DNA of 64,000 nucleotides. Source: Campanula takesimana. Its lineage: Eukaryota > Streptophyta > Magnoliopsida > Asterales > Campanulaceae. The position numbers and the translations under genes were made by a program. Of this stretch, positions 21,126 through 31,504 are shown piece by piece. The stretch covers positions 124,001 through 188,000 of the forward strand of contig JAOWBW010001809.1 in NCBI GenBank assembly GCA_026119855.1, read 5' to 3'. Positions within the stretch are counted from its first letter, which is position 1; each line of letters opens with the position of its first letter. The notes under the pieces were generated by a model. It did no database searches. It was not told the DNA's origin and was given only the letters and a program-made list of their open reading frames with translations.

Positions 21126-22115
21126 AATAATTTCTGTGAGAAGACTTCTTTTTTTTCCCTTCACTTTTCATGTAATACCCCAAGAATTAATGATTTTTTT
21201 TTTGAGATTTATGTTGATAATGGTTTAGTTAAAGATTGATATTCTAATAATATATTTGAGGTGGGCTTTTAGAATATAATGTAAATTGGGCTTTACGAAT
21301 ATTCTATAAAATATGATTTTTATTTTGGGTTAATAAGTGGAGGTTTGGTTAAGTATTTAATTGGGCTTGACCCAATTAGCTAAAAAGGTTAACATAGTAA
21401 AATTCTTATACTTTATTTACCCTAAACCTAGAGTAGTTTATTTAAGGAGTATTGTTTACTGTGTTTAAGAAAATCAGCCGTGTAATGGGACGAAGTCGGG
21501 ATTGGCCAGAATCTCCCTGTTTGGCCGTGGGATGAAGGAGAGCAATATGATTTTGGTCAATGATTCATTAGAAGCATTATACTAGTAAGATGCTTTGCAT
21601 ATTTATAATATTTAGTTTTGTTTTGATAGTTTAGGACCAAAATTAATTGTTTGCAGTTTAATGATTAGATTTGGGTTGGCATTGCTAGAGAAGTTCGTTT
21701 GTGCTCTGGATATAGTACGTTGTATGTATGTTTAAATCAAGTGCAGTTAAGGTAAGGGATTACATTCCGTTTGTCTTTCTTACTTCGTTATTTGCATTGG
21801 CCCTCCGTTCCGTTTTAATGAAAAAATGTGATACCTTTATGGTGGGTATATTTTTGAAAATTAACTCCGTTCCGTAACTCGTACGTCATTTGAACCTTCT
21901 TAGATCATGTAACAAAATTATTGGTTACATGAGAATCATCGTTGTGATTGATTTTGAACAAAGAATTGTACCGCGTGGTACTTAATTTGAAACGATTTTG
22001 AAATTGATTTAATTGTACCTAGTGGTATTGTTTTAGAGAGTAAAATGATATTTGATTTGACTGTACCTAGGTACCTTTGAGATTTTGATATGAACATTAG
22101 TTAAACGATACACGA

Positions 22116-22236
22116 GTGACCTGTCGCGGGTGTATACGCGATACCTGTCGCGGGTGTATACGTGATACCTGTCACGGGTGTATACGCGATACCTGTCACG
22201 GGTGTATACGTGATACCAGTCATGGGTGTATACATG
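22116..22236 (+). repeat. 24-bp tandem repeat in the solo LTR
   Basis: About five copies of a 24-bp unit with cores CCTGTCGCGGGTGTATACG and variants (CCTGTCACGGG, CCAGTCATGGG). Each contains the palindrome GTATAC, and most differences are C-to-T/G-to-A at CpG positions. Confidence 0.9.
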
Positions 22237-22284
22237 GCAGTATCTTTGTGATACTTTGATTTTGACATTGATTGTTAGTGATGG

Positions 22285-22400
22285 TTATCCGGATATACCT
22301 TTTGAATTGGAATTGACGGAATTGTTGAGTTGGAATTGACGGATATACCTTTTGAGTTGGAATTGACGGAATTATTGAGTTGGAATTGACGGAATTATTT
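22285..22400 (+). repeat. Short tandem repeats GAGTTGGAATTGACGGAATT
   Basis: Five degenerate copies of a 21-24-bp unit, two of them extended by GGATATACCTTTT. They follow the 24-bp array after a short spacer. Confidence 0.85.
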
Positions 22401-22984
22401 AAAATCATCGAATTGGTTTTTGACCACTATATGTGACCAAAACGTGCTTTCGAAAATATACGAACCTACAATTCTGAAGCCATAAGATTTTGATTTATTT
22501 GAAAAGAGTTTTCCTTTTATATATTGACGTGAAACTCCCTTTCGTTTTGATTAAATGATTTTTGAACTTTCTTTGTGGTCACCCCTTCTTAGAAACCGAA
22601 GGGGCGTCGTATGATCTTACTGGGCATTTGTTCGCTCACCCTTTCTTTTCCCCTCCAGTTTGATATTGCAGTTGTGGCAGTTGAGCGATGATTGTGGTTC
22701 GAGAATAGGCTCGGAGCAGGTTATAGATCATTTGCAGTTTTTAGACAGAGTTTTGCCCAAGTAATTTGTATCATTTAGTTGTAATAGATTGATTTTATGG
22801 AATATTAAGTTATGTAAAATTTCGGGTCGTTACATTTCACTTCCGGAATGACATTATTCTACTCTTCCAAAACAAAGGTCCATTTTGGCAAAAACGAACT
22901 ATTGTCTCAAAAAATGAATGTTTTTTTGATGAAGTTATATAAAGTTCTTTGGTTGCTCGTAATACTCCCCTCTTTTAAAATATA

Positions 22985-23242
22985 CTCCCTCTGCCCCAGC
23001 TTACTTGCCACCTTTTGATCAAAACTGGTCAATTTAAGGGCGGTTTAACCAACACTTTATAGAAATATTTATGATCCGAATAAAAATTTAAAAAATGTAA
23101 AATGATCACCATTAAAAATCCTCTCAATAACAATTTTTAATTTTTTTTTGGAACATAAATATTTCTATAAAGTGTTGGTCAAAACGACCCTAAGTTGACC
23201 AGTTTTAATCAAAAGGTGTCAAGTGAGCTGGGACTGAGGGAG
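22985..23242. mobile_element. Stowaway-type MITE with long TIRs
   Basis: 258 bp flanked by TA (22983-22984, 23243-23244). Ends CTCCCTCTGCCCCAGCTTAC / GTGAGCTGGGACTGAGGGAG. The inverted repeats extend over about 110 bp per side, so the whole element can fold back on itself. Confidence 0.9.
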
Positions 23243-23352
23243 TATGTCGTTTTAGTAGTTCATTTTTATTTCAAAATGTCGTTTTACTATTACCAAGGAA
23301 TATTTACTCTTGTTTACTTATTATACCCTTATTCCTTAATTATGAATAATCT

Positions 23353-23475
23353 GAGCCCAAATCCTCTGTCCCCTTTTTATGTACCACCAATATGTACCAC
23401 CAATTAATTTAAGACAGCTGGCCCTTTTTGTTCCAGCATTTAACCTTCGTTAGTTAACGGAATGGGAAGCAAATA
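23353..23475 (+). repeat. MULE left TIR
   Basis: 123 bp, the inverse of 47113-47222 except for a 13-bp tandem duplication (TATGTACCACCAA, two copies around 23378-23403) and isolated substitutions. Weaker similarity continues inward (ATACGTCGACGCAAG near 23596; counterpart near 47065). Confidence 0.95.
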
Positions 23476-24526
23476 AGGAAGCAGGGGTTTTCCTTGTATA
23501 TGTATGTCACTCAATCTACGATCTTCTAAAAAATTGTCATCAAAATTTCCATGGAGATCCCAATTTCCTAATCGTCTTTGGAGTCAGATTCAATACGTCG
23601 ACGCAAGTTTTCGACCTAAGTCCCATGACGGGAAAACTTTTCACCAGAATTTCTCTGTTGCGTCTCCGGCGAGAACCTCTCCATTTACGATTTCTTCAAG
23701 CGAGCTGAGATTCGCTTTGATTATGGACTACATTTCTTGTTCACTTAATTATTCACCATTCCACAGGAAAACTCATCTAAGATGGATATGTAACATGGAT
23801 TCTAATGAAGCAAACAATTACTCTCGATTGGTGCAAAAAATCATCTCTCTCAATGAAGCATCAAAGAAATGCAGTTCATATTGAACTTGGGCCTCCATTG
23901 TTCTTTTAGTCTGCATTACAAAATAATTTCCTGTTTTCTCTTACTGTTTTGCACGTAAATTCAAATTTGCCCATACCCTTTGAAGTTGTAAATGTTATGT
24001 GATCCTTTTACAAGAGAACACCATATCAATGCCACTGCTTTTAGTCACAAATCAACAATATACATTTTTGTGTTTGTCCCTACTGTTAAAAAGATACTCA
24101 CTCCATCCCAAAATAATCTTTACATACATTTATCTATTCAATTTTTTTAAGGATATAAACGCTTGCTTCACTAGCTATGTTTTATCTATACCCATTTAAG
24201 CCCAAATTGTAGAAATGGAAAGAAGTTTTTGGGACAATAAAAAATAACAAATAGGAAGCTCATTTAGGGACAGGGCGAGTAACAAAACACCACTTTTTCT
24301 CGCACTGAAAATGATGTCCTTATCACTAACTAGCTAACATAAAGTTTAATAAGCAATCACTTGTACTTGAAACATTCCAGATACAAATTCCGTTTACATT
24401 GACAATTTTCGATCCATTCGATCCATTCTGCTGTTTCTATGAAATTCTAATAGACCACATCATTGCTAAAGAGGAAAGTGAATGATGGCTGGTTAAGAAC
24501 GGGGACATGGTGTAGAACATGAAAAC
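23476..24526. other. MULE left interior, no clear gene
   Basis: A 126-codon plus-strand ORF (23504-23884, MSLNLRSSKKL...) has no recognisable domain and overlaps subterminal MULE sequence, so I do not call it a gene. A degenerate Stowaway MITE occupies 24097-24279. The rest is AT-rich MULE 3' sequence. Confidence 0.5.
24097..24279. mobile_element. Degenerate Stowaway MITE
   Basis: Ends CTCACTCCATCCCAAAATAA / TTAGGGACAGGGCGAG between TA dinucleotides. The interior (TTGCTTCACTAGCTAT, AAATTGTAGAAATG) is shared with the MITE at 33813-33986, so both belong to one family. Confidence 0.82.
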
Positions 24527-26555
24527 TGTAACATCTCAAATTTTCAGAGTAAAATAATATCTTTTAAATAAACAACATCCGTCCCCAAACTCGGGAAACA
24601 ACGGTCTTAAACCATAATTCAAACCTCAACGGCTAGTCATAACCAACATTTAAAAAGTAAACATGACTAAATTGTCTTTCTTAAGTCTAACGGCTAGTCA
24701 TAACTGCCCATAACCTCTCGTCATCAAGGATCTTCAATCTTCACCTTATCAACAATCTCCTTGTACTTTGGAATCCTTCACCTACTTATCCCCTGAAGAA
24801 CAATAATTATGGAAGGGGTGAGCGAACAATGCTCAGTAAGTTCATACGGGATCTCTCCGGGTTCTAAGGAGAGATGACCGGAAGAACGAAACAACAATAA
24901 TATTTTCAAAGATAAGCTTTCATAAAATATCAAGTTAACCGTTAAGTTCAAGACAGTTAACAATTAAACTTTTCAATACGAAATGTGGCATTTACTTTCA
25001 AGTCCGTCAATTCCAAGATAACGTCACCATTTCAGGTGCAATGCCTGATCAGGGCATTTAAGTAAGATTTATCATGATAATCAACTACTTCAATAAGCAG
25101 TATAAAAGTTTAGTCCTTTTTCATTTCAGACCAGACTACCCTACTTAGTCCTTCATTTCAGACTAAGCGAACGTCTATACCAAATTAAGATATGGCAAAG
25201 TTTCAACTTAGTGTTCAAGGTACGAGAACACCATACAATTTCAAAGATATTTTTGGTACCCATTGATTTAAAACATGTCAAGGTGTAGGAACATTCAAAA
25301 GGCGTTCACAACTTTTAAGAATTCAAAACGTTACCGCCACATGGTAACTACTCATGAAAGAAATTCAAGGAATCCTACATCAAAGGATAGAGACAATCAA
25401 AAGCTAGGATCGTAATCCCTTACCTTAGCCTTGTGGTCTTCACTTAGCAATTTCACGTGCACAATCTACAAACACGCAAATAATGTTTTCTTAGGAACAT
25501 GAATTACTTAAATTCTCCGTCCCCATTATATTTTATTTTACTTTCTTAACTTCACGAGCTCATCCTCTTAAACTCTTCGTTAGGGTTCGTTCTACCCATT
25601 ACTTGTGTTCCCGAAATACCCTTTTCGGATTACTAAAATACCCATAGGGTTATATTAATTCCATTCCCAAATAATAAGTTTTAGGATTGCATTAATCCTA
25701 TTTAAAACACTATTCCCAGCTCAAAAATCACTATTCACAGCCTATGTTACTATTCACAGATTTCTACTATTCACAGCGTAGAATTACTGTTCACATAACA
25801 CTATTCACAGCGTAAAATTACTATTCACAGAATTTATACACACACTGTTTTCACCTTTTATCACACACATAAAACCACACACACACACACACATTCGACA
25901 CCAACACACACTGCACAAACGCACACCGCACACACTCACACACACGCACACACATACCGCACACACAAACACACACTGTACACACACTTCACGCACACAC
26001 ACACTCTCTGCAAATCACACACACACACACGCACACACACACAAGTCATACACACACATATACATGCACCCATATATATATACATGCTCCAAAACATCTC
26101 TTCACTTTCTAAATCCCAATATCACAAACCCTAATTCATCAATGTATCTTTTAGGGTTCTTAGATTACAACCTTAATAATCCAAACTAACAACGAGTAGG
26201 TGATTTGGGAGTACCTTTGATGAATGGAATCGACTCTCTCTCTCTTTTCCTCTTCTTCCTCTTTCCCGAGTTCTTCTTCTCTCAGTTTCTCCCTCTCCCG
26301 CTGGTAGCCGCCGCCTCTCTCTGTCCCGTTCTTCTTTTCTTTTTCTTTTCTTTTGTGATTAGTAAAGAGGGGAGGGTTTTAATATGTGTATATATATAGT
26401 AGGGTTTTAATTTCCCTAATTGAAAAGGATTAACTAAACCCGATGGGTTTTATTTTATTTGGGCCCGAACTTAAGCCCAACTCGTCATCTTGCATAATTT
26501 AACTTAAGCCCAACATTAATAAAATATAAAAAAAAAAAATGGGCCGGGTATTACA
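24527..26555 (-). repeat. 3' LTR of the defective gypsy element
   Basis: TGTAACATCTCAAA to GGGTATTACA on the plus strand. It holds seven degenerate CACTATTCACAG words (25708-25831), a long (CA)n/ACAC-rich tract (25850-26062) and a TC-rich block (26235-26350). The small ORFs at 24778, 25805 and 26205 recur in the other LTR and are not genes. Confidence 0.93.
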
Positions 26556-26570
26556 TTCTTACCTCCTTAA
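26556..26570 (-). promoter_or_regulatory. Polypurine tract (minus strand)
   Basis: Reads TTAAGGAGGTAAGAA on the minus strand, immediately before the 3' LTR. Confidence 0.8.
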
Positions 26571-26600
26571 AAGGGTTTGGTCCTCCAAACCAAACGCACG

Positions 26601-29330
26601 TCATTTTGAAAATAAATCGGGATACGTCTCTCGCATTTCACTCTCCCACGTAGCTTCTTTCAGTGTGGTTGCTCCATTGCACTTTCACATAAGGAATTAC
26701 TCTTTTCCTCAAAATATGGTCCTTGCGATCAACAATATTCATAGGCCTTTCATCATAGCTCAAATCAGCGCGAACTCTAAGCTGTTTATACTCGATCACA
26801 TGACTTGGGTCGGGAATGTACTTCCTTAACATTGATACATGAAACACGTTATGCACTCCTGCTAAAACTGGCGGTAAGGCTAATTTATAAGCTACTGCCC
26901 CAACTCTTTCCAAAATTTCGAATGGTCCCACGTATCTCGGGCTTAACCTCCCACGAATGCCAAAACTCATAACTCCTTTGGTTGGCGAGATTTTCAAAAA
27001 CACTCTATTGACACCGGTATCCCATGCAGCCTTACAATCTCATTAATATACAACTTAGCCATTTTTTCTCTTGAATCCGTCACCTTGATTGCCAGAAAAT
27101 GGGCCGATTTCGTGAGCCTATCTACTATCACCCAAATTGTCTTCAAGTCTTCGGTAATCGCTAGAATCCATAGATCCATAGCTATTTGTTCCCACTTCCA
27201 TTCAGGGATAGGTAACGACTGTAATAGTCCTGCAGGCCTTTGATGCTCACTTTTTACTTGTTGACATACTAAACATCTTGACACGAATTCTGCCACATCT
27301 CCCTTCATATGGTTCCACCAATAAGATTCCCTCAGACCTCTATACATTTTTGTGCTTCCCGGATGCACAGAAAACCTCGAACAATGAGCTTCATTTAGAA
27401 TCTCTCTTTTTATGTCTTCGTTGCTTGGCACCCAAATCCTTGATTGGTACCTCACAATCCCGTCTTCTCCAACATGAAAGTCTTTCCATTTTCCTTCCAC
27501 TAAGTTTGCACATACTTTGCTCACTTCCTCGTCAGTTACTTGTTCTACCTTGATTCTATCCATCAGCGTAGGCTGTACACTCAAATGTGCCATATAGCCT
27601 TGTACTCGTACATTCACACCTAACACCTCAATGCGACTCCACGCACTTACCTCCTTAGGATTTAACGTCTCTAGGGTTCCATGATTCTTCCTACTTAACA
27701 CATCCGCCACCTTATTGGCTTTCCCAGGATGATATAAGATTTCACAATCATAATCTTTTAATAATTCCAGCCATCGCCTTTGCCTCATGTTAAGCCCTTT
27801 ATGAGTGAAGATGTACTTAAGACTTTTATGGTCCGTATAAATCTGGCATGTCGCCCCATATAAGTAGTGTCTCCAAATCTTCAATGCAAAGACCACCGCT
27901 GCTAACTCCAAATCATGAGTCGGATAGTTCTTTTCATGGACCTTCAATTGTCTCGATGCATAGGCTATAGCCTTGTCATTCTGCATTAACACGCATCCTA
28001 ATCCTTTAATCGACGCATCGCTATATATCACAAACCCGTCTGATCCAGAAGGTAACGTAAGAACTGGTGCAGACACCAAACGTTGCTTCAATTCTAGGAA
28101 ACTTTTCTCGCACTCTTCTGTCCAAACGAATTTTACTCCTTTTTGGGTCAGTCTTGTCAATGGCACAGATAACTTAGAGAAACCTTCAACGAATTTCCTA
28201 TAGTAACCAGCCAATCCCAAAAAGCTCCTTATTTCACTAACAGTAGTAGGCCTCTCCCAGTTCACGATAGCCTCTATCTTTGTCGGGTCCACTTCTACCC
28301 CCTCCTTAGATATGACATGACCTAAGAACGCTACTTTTTCCAACCAGAACTCGCACTTCTTGAACTTAGCATATAATTGTTGTTCCCTTAAAATTTGTAA
28401 TACTAACCTCAAATGCTCCTCGTGCTCCTCCTTAGTCCTTGAGTAGACTAGAATATCATCAATGAATACTATAACACATTTGTCCAGAAATTCCTGAAAT
28501 ATCCTATTCATCAATTCCATAAATGCAGTAGGCGCATTAGTCAACCCGAAAGGCATCACCAAAAACTCGTAGTGACCATACCTTGTCCTAAAGGCCGTCT
28601 TCGCAATATCTTCCTTTTTCACCCTTAACTGATGATAACCAGACCTCAAATCTATCTTCGAAAAGTAACATGCTCCCCGAAGTTGGTCAAATAAGTCATC
28701 TATCCTTAGTAATGGGTACTGATTCCTTACCGTCATACGATTCAATTCTCTTTAATCGATACACATTCTCATCGATCCATCCTTCTTCTTTACAAACAAC
28801 ACCGGTGCACCCCACGGTGATACACTTGGTTTTATCAAACCCTTGTCCAACAATTCTTGTAGTTGTTCTTTTAATTCTTTCAATTCTGTCGGAGCCATCC
28901 TGCACGGCGCCCTTGATATTGGTGCGGTTTCTATAAAGAACTCCACCTCTCTCTCCGGTGGTATACCAGGAAAATATTCCGGAAAAACGTCCTCAAAATT
29001 TCTAATTACAGAAAAAGATTCAATACTAACTTTCTTTTGGGTCATTCTCGCTAATGCAGGCCAAAATCCATCACAACCCTTCCTTGACAATTTGCAATCT
29101 TTCATCACCGAAATAAAATCTAATTTAGTCCTAGGCTTCGTGCTTGGAACCTAAACTCTTCTCCAGACGGTAATCTGAAGTGACCTTCCTTCTTAAAACA
29201 ATCTACATAGGCATGGTATGCAGCTAACCAGTCCATTCCCAAGATTACATCGAATTCACTAACCTCCAATTCGATTAAATCGACTTGCATTTTTTTTTTT
29301 CATCTTGGTTCCATTCTCCGGGACTCCCTT
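26601..29330 (-). pseudogene. pol: Pol remnant: protease tail, RT, RNase H, broken integrase
   Basis: The protease tail (DVILGMDWL) starts at about 29290 and is shifted out of frame near 29122. RT begins in 29108-28752 (KKKDGSMRMCID) and meets an in-frame TAA at about 28751 inside the conserved C-I-D-Y-R block. It resumes in the same frame at 28745 with FIDDILVYS intact. RNase H (YSDASIKGLG, FTDHKSLK analogue YTDHKSLKY) is complete. Integrase has the HHCC finger and the first Asp region (AMDLWI). It then jumps near 27005 from LHGIPVSI straight to FLKISPTKGV, deleting the second Asp and the Glu (about 140 residues). A further 1-bp shift near 26655 breaks the chromodomain-like tail, which ends at 26601. 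Confidence 0.9.
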
Positions 29331-29524
29331 TAGACATAGTTATTTCCTTGAGTTAACATCAAGAACTCAGTCATTTTGGCATTACGGATACTCGCCGAAT
29401 AATATGATACTTTCCGTGCTATCCTGAATATGAGACATTTTTCACGCACTCTCCTACCATCAGTGCTTATCATCTTTCATGTTATACGTGTAGATCATCT
29501 CTACAGATTATCATTCGAATCATA

Positions 29525-30421
29525 GGTCGCGTACTAAACCACTGGCCGTTTCAATAGACCGACTTCCTTACCATTAGTCAATTTCACTAGTCTTATTGGT
29601 CGATTCATCAGACCATTTCTATCTCATTGGTTACCTCCATAGACCATTACCTCTTCCTTGGTCGGTTTATTTGGCCATTCTTACTTTAGTAGTCGTTTCC
29701 CTAGACTTAATTACTAATCGTAGGTCGATCCACTAGACCCTTACTATTTTCACCGGTCATTCCAATAGACCATTTTCACTTTCGTTGGTCGCTTCACTTG
29801 ACCACTATTGTTCACACTTGGCTGTCCCACTAAACCAATTAATACTCATGGTCTTTTCACTCGAACCATATTCTCTTGCTCTAGGTTAGCTCACCTGCTA
29901 ACAATACTCATTATTTTCATATATAAGTCGTCTCAATAGACTAATCATTCAAATAAAGTCACACACTAGACCTTTGGTCATTTCAATGAACCAATACTAC
30001 TTTCATTAGTCAACTTACTATACTCCTTGGTCGCCTCTTTAGACCTTAACATTTCCCATTGGTCATTCAATAGACCATCACTTAGTTTCATTAGTCGACT
30101 TTACTGGACTCTTTGGAGTTTCATTAAACCATAACTATTCACTTCGGTCATTTGAATAGACCATTACTTCCTTGGTAAGTCGTTTCACTTGACTTAATCA
30201 CATATCACAGTCATTTCACTAGACCGTTTTCACTTTTCGTTAGTCATGTCATTAGACCACATTTACTTTCATAGGTCATTTCAATAGACCCTTATCACAT
30301 TCATTTGGCCATTTTACTAGACCGGGATCACTTTTCGTTAGTCTTTTCATTAGACCACGCTTGCTCTCTTTGATCTTTTTCACTAGACCAAACTTTCATT
30401 TATTAGTCAATTCAATAGACT
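29525..30421. repeat. Array of about 27 mini-palindromes (GGTC...GACC / AGTC...GACT)
   Basis: A 16-18-nt unit, typically GGTCATTTCAATAGACC, recurs every 30-35 bp through about 900 bp. Outer arms are complementary in most units, and several have switched together to AGTC...GACT (for example near 29691, 29926, 30178 and 30404). One reads GTTAGC...GCTAAC (about 29885). The array has no long ORF and stands between the leader ORF and the protease tail, where gag is expected. Confidence 0.85.
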
Positions 30422-30628
30422 ATACTTGATTGCTCTTGGTTAACACATACTTTTAACATTACAGCATAACATGAAATCATAAAACTTTTAAGACATCATA
30501 TAAGAGAAAAGTCACTTTTATTAATAAATGGAAAGGTTCACTTTCATACTAAAATGAGTTCAAATTAAAAGAATTTTAAAACCACTACCACTAACTACTT
30601 CTACTAAGCAAAATTTTTTTTAAAGGTA

Positions 30629-31162
30629 CTAGTTATCCCTCATTCCATTTTCTTTCCTAGGCCTCCCTCTAGGCCGACCACTAGGCATCGTTGGGGTTTT
30701 CTTCACTTGATTCTTGGATCCCTTGGGTCTTCCTCGGATCCTCTTTGGCATACTTAGTTGCTCTTCATCCTCTATCTCGATTGGAGCGGTTTCACTTCCT
30801 TCTATAGCAGCCTCTTCCTCTTCTAGTTCCTCAATCTCCTCATTGGCTCCCATTCCCCCCACATTGGGTGCTTCCTCAAATTCTGGGACTTTGTAGTAAT
30901 TTCTGTAATATTCTTCCCTTATTGAGGCTTCATACACGTCCTGCTTATCCACAACCTCTTTTAGCTTCTCCACTTCATCTAAAGCTTTATGCCACCTTTC
31001 CCTAGTATACATCCATCTCTCAAATGTAAAGTCTGTTTGTTTCTTTTCATGCTCAAGCTACTTCTTGAGCTTTCTGACAACCCATGCATGCCTCAGAGCT
31101 GCCCTCTCCTTCGGTGTCTTATGCCTCAAATTCTTCATCATTTTGCCCTTAAGTTCGTCCAT
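30629..31162 (-). pseudogene. Leader ORF with coiled-coil, acidic stretch and two AT-hook motifs
   Basis: About 178 codons from an ATG at 31162 to 30629, with one in-frame TAG at 31058-31060 (AAG TAG CTT, probably a former CAG); an ATG at 31012 restarts after it. It has a basic, helical N-terminus (RHKTPKERAALRHAW) and a charged coiled-coil-like middle (WHKALDEVEKLKEVVDKQ). An acidic run follows (ANEEIEELEEEEAAIEG), then two AT-hook-like motifs (KRIRGRPKGSK and SGRPRGRPRK). It is not a gag domain. It sits about 0.3 kb after the primer site. The function is unknown; DNA binding is inferred from the AT hooks. It could be element-specific or captured host coding sequence. Confidence 0.65.
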
Positions 31163-31490
31163 TTCCTATAATTTGGACACAATCAACGTTAGAATCACAT
31201 ACTTAAAGTCAAATAACCATCATCTTAAGCATATAAAAGAAAGACATAAAAAGACGTTTCCTATCTTAGGTTCTTTCCCAAAATAGTAAGTTTTCTTATT
31301 TGGAAAGTTCCTCAACTTAGAAAGTTTCCTAATTTAGAAAGTTTCCTCAAAAGGTAAGTTTCCTAAAATGGTAATTCCCAAAAGTACTATCTTCCTTATC
31401 AGAGTTATAAAGCCCAATCTATTGTTAAGTACTATTTATCCTCATACTCTTAACTTCTTTCTATAGTCTCCCATGTAAAGCTAAACCGGA

Positions 31491-31502
31491 GCTCTGATAC
31501 CA
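31491..31502 (-). promoter_or_regulatory. Primer-binding site, Met-tRNA (minus strand)
   Basis: The minus strand reads TGGTATCAGAGC directly downstream of the 5' LTR (31505-33541). Confidence 0.93.
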
Positions 31503-31504
31503 AC

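Larger units (their letters stand above)
21171..22834 (+). mobile_element. Solo LTR of a gypsy element
   Basis: 1664 bp from TGTAATACCCC to TTCGGGTCGTTACA, flanked by a perfect 5-bp TSD TTTCA (21166-21170 and 22835-22839). There is no internal domain, so it arose by LTR-LTR recombination. It contains two tandem arrays (22116-22236 and 22285-22400). The 3' end GGGTCGTTACA is typical of Tekay-like LTRs. Confidence 0.9.

Noticed and set aside
25805..26002. Cys/Val-rich ORF
   Set aside because: Produced by the CA-rich tract in the LTR; low complexity.
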